A DNA stretch of 64,000 nucleotides from assembly GCF_900113135.1 (NCBI RefSeq), contig NZ_FOOH01000001.1:416295-480294 (forward strand), read 5' to 3'. A model generated the notes under the pieces. That model had not been told where the DNA came from, ran no database searches, and saw nothing but the letters and a program-made list of their open reading frames with translations. Shown here piece by piece: positions 54,844-63,408 of this stretch; within the stretch, counting starts at the first letter, position 1; every line of letters starts with the position of its first letter. The position numbers and the translations under genes were made by a program. The DNA comes from Salegentibacter agarivorans (GTDB lineage Bacteria > Bacteroidota > Bacteroidia > Flavobacteriales > Flavobacteriaceae).

Positions 54844-55725
54844 CTAGCTGCCTTTCTTAGATTTAATCATCGCTTCTAATTGATCCCACATTTCCTCCGG
54901 AATAGCTTCTAAGAGGTTAAACTGGCCTGCACCTTTAAGCCATTCTCCACCATCTATGGTAATTACTTCGCCGTTTACATAAGCTGAAAAGTCTGAAACT
55001 AAATAGGCGGCAAGGTTTGCCAATTCCTGGTGTTCACCAACTCTTTTTAGTGGTACTTTTTTAGCAAGATCAAATTTGTCTTTTAAATCTCCTGGTAATA
55101 ATCTGTCCCAGGCACCTTTAGTAGGGAAAGGGCCGGGTGCAATTGCGTTGAACCTAATTCCGTATTTTGCCCATTCTACCGCTAAAGAGCGCGTCATAGC
55201 CAAAACTCCTGCTTTCGCAGTAGCACTTGGTACTACATAAGCAGAGCCTGTCCACGCATAGGTGGTCACAATATTAAGTACAGTTTTATCTTTTTGTTTT
55301 GTATCTATCCAATGTTTTCCAAGCGCCATGGTGCAGTTTTTACTTCCTTTAAGTACAATATCAATGATTGTATCAAAAGCGTTAGCGCTTAATCTTTCAG
55401 TTGGAGAAATAAAGTTTCCTGCAGCATTGTTTAATAAAACATCTATGCTTCCAAATTCTTTTAGAACTTCATCACGCATGTTTTCTACCTGATCGTAATG
55501 CCTTACATCGCATTGAACCGCAAAACATTTACCTCCGGTTTCATCTTCCAGCTCTTTGGCGGTGTTTTGAAGTTTTTCCAGGTTTCTGGAAGTAATGGCT
55601 ACATTAGCGCCAAGCTCCATAAAGTATTTGGTCATTGCTTTCCCAAGGCCACTTCCTCCGCCGGTTACGATAATGGTTTTGCCTTTTAAAGCATCGTCAC
55701 GAAGCATTTTTTTAGTAAAATCCAT
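54844..55725 (-). CDS. SDR-family oxidoreductase, 2,4-dienoyl-CoA reductase-like
   Basis: The 293-residue protein has the SDR nucleotide loop TGGGSGLG (21-28) and NNAAGNF. In the active site the usual Tyr of YxxxK is replaced by Ser (PSATAKAGV), a trait of the 2,4-dienoyl-CoA reductases of mammalian mitochondria/peroxisomes, which reduce unsaturated fatty acyl-CoA. This matches its place before the mutA gene in acyl-CoA metabolism. The exact substrate is inference. A CTCAC-TAA-GTGAG dyad lies in its promoter region. Confidence 0.85.
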   Translation of the reverse strand: MDFTKKMLRDDALKGKTIIVTGGGSGLGKAMTKYFMELGANVAITSRNLEKLQNTAKELEDETGGKCFAVQCDVRHYDQVENMRDEVLKEFGSIDVLLNNAAGNFISPTERLSANAFDTIIDIVLKGSKNCTMALGKHWIDTKQKDKTVLNIVTTYAWTGSAYVVPSATAKAGVLAMTRSLAVEWAKYGIRFNAIAPGPFPTKGAWDRLLPGDLKDKFDLAKKVPLKRVGEHQELANLAAYLVSDFSAYVNGEVITIDGGEWLKGAGQFNLLEAIPEEMWDQLEAMIKSKKGS

Positions 55726-55751
55726 AATATATTTTTTAGTTGGTTAGTTTA

Positions 55752-55764
55752 CTCACTAAGTGAG
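55752..55764. promoter_or_regulatory. Candidate operator dyad upstream of the DECR-like gene
   Basis: CTCAC-TAA-GTGAG is a perfect 13-bp dyad, 26 bp before the start codon of the reductase gene, and close to the end of mutA. It could be a TetR-type operator of fatty-acid genes; that is inference. A similar CTCGC-TAA-GCGAG is at 25988-26000. Confidence 0.35.
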
Positions 55765-55822
55765 ATTTAATATTTTAAGTCTTTTTATAAGTTATAAAAC
55801 CTTCAAGGTTATTTTTATGAGT

Positions 55823-57961
55823 TTAAACTTCTTCCTCTATCAAAATTTCTAAAAGCTGAATAGCGGCATCGCTTATTTTAGTTCCCGGTCCAAAAACCGC
55901 CACAGCACCGGCATCAAATAAATATTGATAATCCTGCGACGGTATTACCCCGCCTACAATTACCATTATATCTTCACGTCCAAGTTTTTCTAATTCTTCA
56001 AGGACCTGCGGAACCAAAGTTTTATGGCCTGCTGCTAAAGAGGAAACTCCTAAAATATGTACATCGTTCTCTACAGCTTGTTTTGCAGCTTCTTTTGGGG
56101 TTTGGAAAAGCGGACCAATATCTACATCAAAACCAAGATCGGCATAACCGGTGGCTACCACCTTTGCACCACGATCGTGACCATCCTGACCCATTTTTGC
56201 GATCATAATTCGGGGTCTTCTTCCGTCCTGTTCGGCAAATTTATCGGCCAGTTCCCTGGCTTTTTTAAACGAAGTGTTCTCTTTCATTTCTTTAGAATAT
56301 ACACCGCTAAAGGTTTGTACTTTAGCTTTATGCCTGCCGTAAACTTCTTCCAGCGCATCGCTAATTTCACCTAATGTTGCGCGATGTCTTGCCGCCTCAA
56401 CAGCTAAACTAAGCAAATTCCCGTTTTCCTTTTCGGCGCATTCGGTAAGAGCTTTTAGCGCTTTTTCAACTTTTCCGGTATTTCTTTCGGCTTTTATTTT
56501 CTCTAGGCGTTCTACCTGTTGTTTTCTTACTGTCTGGTTATCTACTTCTAAAGTAACCAGCTCATCTTCTTTTTCGAGTCGGTATTTGTTAGTGCCTACA
56601 ATAATATCGGTTTCACTATCTATCCTGGCCTGTTTTTTAGCTGCGGCTTCTTCAATTCGCATCTTCGGAATTCCTTCTTCAATGGCTTTGGTCATTCCGC
56701 CTAATTCTTCAACTTCTTCTATAAGTTTCCAGGCTTTTTCAGCAATTTCGTCGGTAAGTTTTTCAACATAAAAACTGCCGGCCCAGGGATCTACCGTTTT
56801 GGTAATCATTGTTTCCTGTTGAAGGTGCAACTGCGTGTTTCTCGCTATTCTTGCTGAAAAATCTGTAGGTAGTGCAATGGCTTCGTCCAAAGCATTTGTG
56901 TGTAAACTTTGCGTTCCACCAAAGGCTGCCGCTGCCGCTTCTATACAGGTTCGAGCTACGTTATTAAATGGATCCTGCTCGGTTAAACTCCAACCGCTAG
57001 TTTGCGAATGTGTTCTAAGCGAAAGTGATTTCGCATTTTTTGGGTTGAATTGCTTTACGAGTTTTGCCCAAAGCATTCTGGCGGCTCGCATTTTGGCGAT
57101 TTCCATAAAATGATTCATCCCAATTCCCCAGAAAAATGAAAGTCGGGGAGCAAAACTATCTATATCCATCCCGGCTTCAAGGCCTTTTCTAATATATTCC
57201 AATCCGTCGGCTAAGGTGTAAGCCAGTTCAATATCGCAGGTAGCACCGGCTTCCTGCATATGATAGCCCGAAATACTTATGCTATTGAATTTGGGCATAT
57301 TTTGAGAGGAATATTCAAAAATATCTGAAATAATCTTCATTGAAGGAGTAGGTGGATAGATGTAGGTATTACGTACCATAAACTCCTTTAAAATATCGTT
57401 TTGAATAGTTCCTGAAAGTTGTTCCGGTTTAACGCCCTGTTCTTCGGCAGCAACGATATAGAATGCCAAAACCGGTAAAACCGCACCGTTCATCGTCATA
57501 GAAACCGACATTTTATCGAGCGGAATCTGGTCAAAAAGGATCTTCATATCTTCGACCGAATCTATCGCAACACCGGCTTTTCCCACATCGCCAACCACAC
57601 GTTCATGATCGCTGTCGTAACCGCGATGGGTGGGAAGATCAAAAGCAACCGAAAGCCCTTTTTGCCCGGCAGCAAGATTTCTTCGGTAAAAAGCATTGCT
57701 TTCTTCAGCAGTAGAAAATCCAGCATACTGGCGAATCGTCCACGGCCGACTAACATACATTGTACTATAAGGACCCCGTAAATAGGGAGGAATTCCAGCC
57801 GCAAAATTTAAGTGTTTTAGATCTTTGATATCTTCTTTTGAATAAGAAGGCTGCAAGTTGATTTCTTCCGGGGTTTTATAGGTGTTGTTTTCACCCTCTT
57901 TTTGCCGCTTGCCAATTGCTGGTTCTTTTAATTCTATATGTTGAAGATCTTTTCTTTGCAT
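55823..57961 (-). CDS. scpA: Methylmalonyl-CoA mutase, large (catalytic) subunit
   Basis: The 712-residue protein interconverts succinyl-CoA and methylmalonyl-CoA with adenosylcobalamin. A TIM-barrel substrate domain (about 40-550; [20 protein letters not shown]) precedes the B12 domain with the DxHxxG motif in [13 protein letters not shown] at about residue 590. It starts 15 bp after the small-subunit gene. The heterodimer type with a small non-B12 subunit is the norm in Bacteroidota. In such bacteria it serves propionate or branched-chain breakdown. Confidence 0.95.
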   Translation of the reverse strand: MQRKDLQHIELKEPAIGKRQKEGENNTYKTPEEINLQPSYSKEDIKDLKHLNFAAGIPPYLRGPYSTMYVSRPWTIRQYAGFSTAEESNAFYRRNLAAGQKGLSVAFDLPTHRGYDSDHERVVGDVGKAGVAIDSVEDMKILFDQIPLDKMSVSMTMNGAVLPVLAFYIVAAEEQGVKPEQLSGTIQNDILKEFMVRNTYIYPPTPSMKIISDIFEYSSQNMPKFNSISISGYHMQEAGATCDIELAYTLADGLEYIRKGLEAGMDIDSFAPRLSFFWGIGMNHFMEIAKMRAARMLWAKLVKQFNPKNAKSLSLRTHSQTSGWSLTEQDPFNNVARTCIEAAAAAFGGTQSLHTNALDEAIALPTDFSARIARNTQLHLQQETMITKTVDPWAGSFYVEKLTDEIAEKAWKLIEEVEELGGMTKAIEEGIPKMRIEEAAAKKQARIDSETDIIVGTNKYRLEKEDELVTLEVDNQTVRKQQVERLEKIKAERNTGKVEKALKALTECAEKENGNLLSLAVEAARHRATLGEISDALEEVYGRHKAKVQTFSGVYSKEMKENTSFKKARELADKFAEQDGRRPRIMIAKMGQDGHDRGAKVVATGYADLGFDVDIGPLFQTPKEAAKQAVENDVHILGVSSLAAGHKTLVPQVLEELEKLGREDIMVIVGGVIPSQDYQYLFDAGAVAVFGPGTKISDAAIQLLEILIEEEV

Positions 57962-57976
57962 TGCTCTTTTTTTTAA

Positions 57977-59359
57977 TTATTCGACCTTTTCCTGCTTTAT
58001 TCTTTCCTGCTCAATTTGTTCACTTATACGTCTTTCCAGGATAGGTTCTATTAGAGTTTTACGCGGATTTTGCTTTAAAAATGGATACAATTCCAGTTCA
58101 TCTTTCATTTTGTCCTGCGGATTTTCGAATTTATTAGTACCTATTAATACCAATTCTCCACTATCAAATTGTTCCTGTTCCTTTTTAGCGCTTTCCTTTA
58201 TTTTTCGCTGAATAGCTCCTTCTTTTAATTGCTTTAAAAAGCCACCACCTTTCTCTATTTCTTTAAAAATATCTAGGGCCATTTCCGCAAATTGTTTGGT
58301 AAGGCTTTCAATATAATAAGCACCTTCGGCAGCATTGGCAACCTTGTCAAGGTATGCCTCGTGTTTCATCACTAGCAATTGATTACGGGCAATCCTGTCT
58401 CCAAACTCATTGTTTTTATGATAGATAGCATCATAAGGCATATTATAAACCGTATCGGCACCGCCTAAAACAGCGCTCATACTTTCAGTGGTTGTTCGAA
58501 GAAGGTTTACGTTGAAATCGTAAAGTGTTTTATTTCTTTTGGTGGGTTGCGCCAGGATATGGCAGGTTTCCGGGATGTTGTATTCTGAAGCTAAAGTAGC
58601 GTATAGCCATCTTAGAGCTTTAATTTTTGCTATTTCGAAGAAATAATTTGGTCCGGAAGCAATTAGAAATTGTGGTTGTAATTTCTCGAAATTCGGGCTT
58701 TCCTGAAAATGGTTAAGATATTCGTTAACGTGCGCCAGGGCATAAGCCAATTGCTGTGGAATATTTGCACCGGCATTTTGATATAAAGCGGTATCTATAC
58801 TGATTACCGATTTAAAATCTTTGGAATTAGTGAAAATACTGTTCAGGATTTCGTGGTCTTTTTGAAGATTATGGAACCAGTTTCCGGAACGGGCAAGGTT
58901 TCCTACAATATCAAATTGAAGAAAAACCTGATGCTGTTTTCCTTTAAAATACTCCCGAAAACGTTTGAAATAATTTTCAGAAAAAAAGCTGGAACTAAAG
59001 TAAATTATGGTTTTATCCAGTACTATTCCCTCCAGTAAATTTTCAATAGAAATTTCTTCATTTGGAATGATAAACCAAAGGCTTTCGGTTCCTTTGTTAA
59101 GAATTTCATTTGCACGCTTATTACTTTTTTCAACAGAAACTACGTATAATCTTTCGCAAATGTTCCAGTTTTTTGGAGAAGGTGTTTTTATACTTTCTTC
59201 AACATCTTCACCACTATAAAAAGGTTTTATATTAATTCCGTCCAGGGACTTATAAACGAGTTTCTCGTTATAATCGGCTCCTTTTAGATCAAATTGTATT
59301 TTTTGTTTCCATTCTTTTGCAGAAACTTCTTCAAATTCCTGAAATAATGATTCTTTCAT
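57977..59359 (-). CDS. mutA: Methylmalonyl-CoA mutase, small subunit
   Basis: The 460-residue protein is homologous to the catalytic barrel of the large subunit (AKIKALRWLYATLASEYN, LRTTTESMSAVLGGADTVYNMPYD) but ends before any B12-binding domain. It is the non-catalytic partner of the large subunit and precedes it by 15 bp. The C-terminal half is charged and helical. Confidence 0.92.
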   Translation of the reverse strand: MKESLFQEFEEVSAKEWKQKIQFDLKGADYNEKLVYKSLDGINIKPFYSGEDVEESIKTPSPKNWNICERLYVVSVEKSNKRANEILNKGTESLWFIIPNEEISIENLLEGIVLDKTIIYFSSSFFSENYFKRFREYFKGKQHQVFLQFDIVGNLARSGNWFHNLQKDHEILNSIFTNSKDFKSVISIDTALYQNAGANIPQQLAYALAHVNEYLNHFQESPNFEKLQPQFLIASGPNYFFEIAKIKALRWLYATLASEYNIPETCHILAQPTKRNKTLYDFNVNLLRTTTESMSAVLGGADTVYNMPYDAIYHKNNEFGDRIARNQLLVMKHEAYLDKVANAAEGAYYIESLTKQFAEMALDIFKEIEKGGGFLKQLKEGAIQRKIKESAKKEQEQFDSGELVLIGTNKFENPQDKMKDELELYPFLKQNPRKTLIEPILERRISEQIEQERIKQEKVE

Positions 59360-59379
59360 TGTGTGGTTTTTCTGAAAAA

Positions 59380-59697
59380 TTAATCCTGAATTGTATCGTA
59401 TTCAATGATGAATATTTCTTCATTGGGACGTTTCATATAATATTGCTGGCGCGCAAATTTTTCCATCTCTACCGAATCCTGAAGCTGTTGTATGGTTGCT
59501 TTATCTTTGGAGATTTCATTTTTGTAATACTGCCTATTTTCTTCAAGCTCCTCTACTTCCTGGTTGAGTTCATTATGGACTAACCAGGAATTACTATCTA
59601 AAAATAGCATCCAGCCTCCAAAAATAATTATTAGCAGCACATATTTGTTGCTAATAATTTTAAACCATTTTTTGTTTCTTAATTCCTTTAATTTCAC
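59380..59697 (-). CDS. FtsB/DivIC-type septum formation initiator
   Basis: The 105-residue protein has one membrane helix (about 19-36; YVLLIIIFGGWMLFLDS) and a following coiled coil (LNQEVEELEENRQYYKNEI). It belongs to the FtsB/DivIC family of the divisome. The start is GTG at 59697, with a TAATTTTG box 85-92 bp upstream. It precedes the mutase genes by 20 bp and may be cotranscribed with them. Confidence 0.85.
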   Translation of the reverse strand: MKLKELRNKKWFKIISNKYVLLIIIFGGWMLFLDSNSWLVHNELNQEVEELEENRQYYKNEISKDKATIQQLQDSVEMEKFARQQYYMKRPNEEIFIIEYDTIQD

Positions 59698-59781
59698 ACC
59701 TTCTAACTTCAGTAACTAATTAAGATTGTTTTGGTTAAACCGTAAAACTTAAATTTTTCTCGGCTATTTGGATTAAAGATA

Positions 59782-59789
59782 CAAAATTA
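59782..59789 (-). promoter_or_regulatory. Candidate -7 box of the FtsB-like gene
   Basis: On the minus strand TAATTTTG matches TAnnTTTG, overlapping the stop of udk. The leader would be about 80 nt. The -33 element is weak. Confidence 0.35.
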
Positions 59790-60395
59790 GGTCAAGCGGT
59801 CTTTGATTATGGTTTGCACAATATCAACAGCAACGGTGTTATAACGGTTGGTAGGAATAATGATATCGGCAAATTCTTTGGTAGGTTCTATAAACTGCTG
59901 GTGCATTGGTTTCAGCGTAGTTTGATATCGCCATAAAACTTCATCTAAATCGCGCCCACGTTCAGAAATATCTCTCTTAAGTCGGCGAATTAGACGTTCG
60001 TCACTATCGGCGTGAACGTAGATTTTAATATCAAACATCTCCCTAATATCAGGATGGGCGAAGATTAGAATGCCTTCTACAATCACCACTTTCCTGGGTT
60101 GGGTTTCCAGGGTTTGTTTGGTGCGGTTATGTTCTGTAAATGAATATACAGGCTGCTGAATGGTATTGCCTGCTTTAAGCTCTTTTAAATGTTCAACTAA
60201 AAGATCAAAATCTATAGATTTTGGATGGTCAAAATTGGATTTAACCCGCTCTTCTTTAGCTAAATGACTTAGGTCTTTATAGTAGGAATCCTGGGAAATT
60301 ACATCTACCTCTTCATTTTTTAATTCGTCTATAATTTGCCTTACTACCGTAGTTTTTCCACTACCGGTTCCACCTGTAATTCCTATAATGAGCAT
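59787..60395 (-). CDS. udk: Uridine kinase
   Basis: The 202-residue enzyme phosphorylates uridine and cytidine for nucleotide salvage. Walker A is GGTGSGKTT (8-16), with FDHPKSIDFDLL and the lid segment RLIRRLKRDISERGRDL. Length and motifs are standard. It is 89 bp before the FtsB-like gene on the same strand. Confidence 0.94.
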   Translation of the reverse strand: MLIIGITGGTGSGKTTVVRQIIDELKNEEVDVISQDSYYKDLSHLAKEERVKSNFDHPKSIDFDLLVEHLKELKAGNTIQQPVYSFTEHNRTKQTLETQPRKVVIVEGILIFAHPDIREMFDIKIYVHADSDERLIRRLKRDISERGRDLDEVLWRYQTTLKPMHQQFIEPTKEFADIIIPTNRYNTVAVDIVQTIIKDRLT

Positions 60396-60402
60396 CTAAA
60401 AA

Positions 60403-60436
60403 AATTTGGGGCAAATTTAAACATTTGCCCCAAATT
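60403..60436 (-). terminator. Rho-independent terminator after the sugar dehydrogenase
   Basis: Perfect 14-bp arms AATTTGGGGCAAAT and ATTTGCCCCAAATT surround a 6-nt loop, and on the minus strand the stem runs into seven T (60398-60404). A second hairpin TCCTAAG/CTTAGGA lies at 60460-60480, between this terminator and the gene. Confidence 0.88.
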
Positions 60437-60487
60437 AGAAATAAATATGATGTTTTAATTCCTAAGCTTCGATCTTAGGATTATAAA

Positions 60488-61687
60488 TTATTCAGCTTCC
60501 TCCAGGGGTAGCAATTTTACTATACCCGTTCCTTCAACAGCAGCGTAGATAAATCCGTCAGGGCCTTGTTGAACATCTCTTAATCTTCCAAGACCTTCCA
60601 ATAATTTCTCACGTGTAGTTACTTCTCCATTTTCTATGGCTAAATGTTCTAAATATTGAAATTTAAGGGCACCCACTAAAAAGTTTCCTTTAAGCTCTGG
60701 ATATTTATCTGAAGTTACTTTTTCAAATCCGCTTGGTGCGATTGATGGTAACCAGTAGGTAAGTGGGTTCTGAAATTCAGGTCCCGTTCTATCTTCAGTA
60801 ATAGTAGTGCCATCATAATTTTCACCATAAGTTACTACCGGCCAACCGTAATTTTTTCCAGCTTTTACAACATTAATTTCATCACCACCTTTTGGGCCGT
60901 GTTCATTAACCCAAACTTCTCCGGTTTCTTCGTTGAAAATCATCCCCTGCGGATTTCTGTGTCCGTAAGAATAAATAGCTTCTATAGCGTTTTCTTCACC
61001 TACAAAAGGATTGTCTGAAGGTACGCTTCCGTCTAAGTTAAGTCGGTATACTTTCCCACCATCTCTTGTAATATCCTGCGGATTCACATCTCTATTTCCT
61101 CTATCTCCAATAGTAAAAAATAAATGACCTTCTCCATCAAAAACAATTCGTGATCCAAAATGTTGTCCTCTGGTAGAGTTAGGAGTGGCTTTGTATAAAT
61201 CTTCGCGACTGGTTAGTTGATTGTTTTCCAGTTTGGCTCGCATTAAGGCAGTATTTCCCCCTTCGCTTTCACCTTCATCTGATGAATAGGTGATATAAAC
61301 CCAATTATTGTTCTCAAAATCGGGATGAAGGGCGATATCCAGTAATCCACCCTGCCCCTGATTGTAAATTTCGGGACCTCCGGTAATAGCTACACGTTTA
61401 CCATTTTTAAAATGATAAATATCGCCACCTTTTTCGGTTGCAAGGATGCTACCATCGGGAAGAAAATCAAATCCCCACGGAATTGTCATATTCTCTGCAA
61501 CAACCTCGTGTTTATATTCATTTTCGGGAGAAACAGCTTCCGGCATTTCTTTTGGTACCGGGTTATCAGAATCCTGAGCATTTGTTTCTGTTGGTTCTTC
61601 CACCTCGGCTTTTTTATCAGATTTTTGATTATCTCCGCAGGCGGAAAAGGTAAAAATCAACCCCAATAATAATAAAATTCGCTTCAT
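60488..61687 (-). CDS. PQQ-dependent glucose/sorbosone dehydrogenase-like lipoprotein
   Basis: I choose ATG 61687 (MKRILLLLGLIFTFSACGDN): it gives a lipoprotein signal with lipidated Cys 17, while the frame upstream begins with a TTG and adds non-signal residues. The mature part is a six-bladed beta propeller of the GDH/sorbosone family (LPDGSILATEKGG, FGSRIVFDGEGHLFFTIGDRG, SYGHRNPQGMIF, NEHGPKGGDEIN, GENYGWP-like GKNYGWPVV). It probably oxidises a sugar in the periplasm with PQQ; PQQ synthesis genes are not in view. An acidic linker follows the signal. Confidence 0.85.
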   Translation of the reverse strand: MKRILLLLGLIFTFSACGDNQKSDKKAEVEEPTETNAQDSDNPVPKEMPEAVSPENEYKHEVVAENMTIPWGFDFLPDGSILATEKGGDIYHFKNGKRVAITGGPEIYNQGQGGLLDIALHPDFENNNWVYITYSSDEGESEGGNTALMRAKLENNQLTSREDLYKATPNSTRGQHFGSRIVFDGEGHLFFTIGDRGNRDVNPQDITRDGGKVYRLNLDGSVPSDNPFVGEENAIEAIYSYGHRNPQGMIFNEETGEVWVNEHGPKGGDEINVVKAGKNYGWPVVTYGENYDGTTITEDRTGPEFQNPLTYWLPSIAPSGFEKVTSDKYPELKGNFLVGALKFQYLEHLAIENGEVTTREKLLEGLGRLRDVQQGPDGFIYAAVEGTGIVKLLPLEEAE

Positions 61688-61763
61688 AATAATTTTTTTT
61701 GTGATTAGCTTATCCTGCATTGCCAGCAAGATTCAACTAAGATATAAAAAATCTAAAGTTTTT

Positions 61764-61793
61764 CTTGTAGACTGATAAGTTTTCTTATATTTG
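61764..61793 (+). promoter_or_regulatory. Promoter of tRNA-Pro
   Basis: The -7 box TATATTTG (61786-61793) matches TAnnTTTG, and CTTG (61764-61767) lies 18 bp upstream as a -33 box. The start would be near 61800, leaving a leader of about 100 nt before the tRNA. Confidence 0.6.
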
Positions 61794-61903
61794 CACCCGC
61801 TTTGGGGGATATTAATTCACTCAAGTTGAAATTTTGAAGTTTAACAATAGTTTTTACTATTATAAACTTAAGTTATCGCGCCGAGCGCGATTAAAAAATT
61901 ACT

Positions 61904-61978
61904 CGGGGTGTAGCGTAGCCCGGTTATCGCGCCTGCTTTGGGAGCAGGAGGCCGCAGGTTCGAATCCTGCCACCCCGA
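61904..61978 (+). tRNA. tRNA-Pro (anticodon TGG)
   Basis: The 75-nt gene has a 7-bp acceptor stem CGGGGTG/CACCCCG with discriminator A. It has the anticodon stem-loop CCTGC-TTTGGGA-GCAGG (anticodon TGG) and a T arm GCAGG-TTCGAAT-CCTGC. CCA is not encoded. It lies just before a tyrosine recombinase gene and is the likely insertion target. Confidence 0.95.
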
Positions 61979-62199
61979 CTTTTTGAGTATCAAAATAGCT
62001 CAAAAACTACCTAAATAAATGATTTTCAGTGCTTTTAGCAAAACTGGGAATCATTTTTTTTTGTTTGATATCAAATAAAATGTGACCTATTCGGTTACCT
62101 AATCGGTCACCCATTTTTTCTTACCTTTCAGTTGCCTTAGGGCTTTAGCGTGATTTGACTTCGACAATTATGTTAAATCGGTTACCTAAATGAAAGGCA
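61979..62199 (+). promoter_or_regulatory. Left end of the integrated element with repeated GGTYAC motifs
   Basis: Between the tRNA and the recombinase gene the motif TCGGTTACCTAA occurs twice (62091-62102, 62178-62189), and related GTGACC/GGTCAC copies at 62082-62087 and 62105-62110 form an inverted pair around the first. Such clustered repeats beside an integrase gene are candidate arm-type sites for integrase or a directionality factor. The second group overlaps the region just before the start codon, so it may also control expression. Confidence 0.4.
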
Positions 62200-63408
62200 A
62201 TGAAAACAAAACCCACTTTTCGTATTCTCTTTTGGCTGAATTTGGCCAAGAAAAAAGATACTCTTGCACCTATTTATGCAAGGGTAACTGTCAATGGCCG
62301 TCGGGCAGAAATTAGTTTAAGACGACAATGTGACCCGGAATCCTGGGATGATCGCGCCCACAGGTTAAAAGGAAGAAACCTTGAAGCGACAGTTTTGAAT
62401 AATTATCTGGACGCCAAGTATTCGAAACTATTGCAGTGTTATGAAGACCTGCTCAAAGAAGATAGAATTATAACAGCCAAGGCTATCAAAGCCCGTTTTC
62501 TTGGGGCTGATGCGACTTTTAAATCACTCCAGGAAATTCTTGAATATCATAAAACCACTATGGTTGATGTGCTTAAACCAGGAACGCTAAAAAATTACGG
62601 AGCTACAGAAAAGTATTTGAATGATTACCTTTCCTACGATCATAGAATCAAAGATATCTATCTTAAAAATATAGATTATCAATTCGTTACCAGTTTCGAC
62701 AAGTTTCTAAGAAGAAAAAAGGGGAAAAATGGCAAAAAGCAATTGAGTAATAACGGAATAATGAAACACATGGAGCGATTTAAGAAGCTCACAAATTTAG
62801 CCATTAAACTTGGTTGGCTGGATAAGGATCCATTCCGGGACTATAAAATGAAATTTGAAAAATTTGATCGTGCGTATTTGAGCCAAAGAGAACTAGATTA
62901 TATTGAGGAGACCCGATTCAGAAGAGTAACACTGGAGACCACTAAGGATATTTTTGTTTTTTCCTGCTATACTGGTATGTGTTATGGGGAAATAAAAAAC
63001 CTTACCCGAGATAACCTGATAAAAGGTGTGAATGGGAAGGACTGGATCTATAGCAGGCGGGAGAAAAGCAATGAACCGATTAAGGTACCGCTACTGGAAA
63101 AAGCCCGCAGTATTTTGTATAAATATGAAAAACCAACTTCAGAATTTCTATTACCGGTGTATAGCAACCAAAAAACAAATACTTACTTGAAGGAAATTGC
63201 AGAGCAGTGTAAAATTCCTAAAAAGCTTAGTTTTCACGTTGCCAGACATACTTTTGCTACAACGGTCACCCTATCCAATGGAGTGCCCATAGAAACCGTT
63301 TCAAAGCTCCTGGGGCACACTAAATTATCAACTACGCAAATCTATGCCAGAGTAGTTGATCAAAAATTAGGAGACGATATGGATCAATTGCAATCTAAAC
63401 TCTCCTAA
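62200..63408 (+). CDS. Tyrosine recombinase (site-specific integrase, Bacteroidota type)
   Basis: The 402-residue protein has an N-terminal Arm-DNA-binding part (FRILFWLNLAKKKDTLAPIYARVTVNGRR), a SAM-like core-binding domain (about 100-205) and the catalytic domain. Visible catalytic residues are the HVARH box (H and R), GH in LLGHTKLS and the nucleophile Tyr in TTQIYARV. The first arginine position reads TGMCYGEIKNL, with Cys in place of Arg; loss of this Arg is a known trait of Bacteroidota integrases such as IntDOT. It starts 222 bp after a tRNA-Pro gene, as expected for an element that inserts at its 3' end. Confidence 0.92.
   Translation: MKTKPTFRILFWLNLAKKKDTLAPIYARVTVNGRRAEISLRRQCDPESWDDRAHRLKGRNLEATVLNNYLDAKYSKLLQCYEDLLKEDRIITAKAIKARFLGADATFKSLQEILEYHKTTMVDVLKPGTLKNYGATEKYLNDYLSYDHRIKDIYLKNIDYQFVTSFDKFLRRKKGKNGKKQLSNNGIMKHMERFKKLTNLAIKLGWLDKDPFRDYKMKFEKFDRAYLSQRELDYIEETRFRRVTLETTKDIFVFSCYTGMCYGEIKNLTRDNLIKGVNGKDWIYSRREKSNEPIKVPLLEKARSILYKYEKPTSEFLLPVYSNQKTNTYLKEIAEQCKIPKKLSFHVARHTFATTVTLSNGVPIETVSKLLGHTKLSTTQIYARVVDQKLGDDMDQLQSKLS

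Noticed and set aside
61796..61890. tRNA-like fragments before tRNA-Pro (CCCGCTTTGGGGG and a TCGCG-CCGAG-CGCGA hairpin)
   Set aside because: Only short pieces resemble the tRNA; no acceptor or T arm can be drawn, so it is not called a pseudo-tRNA. It is most likely the transcribed leader.
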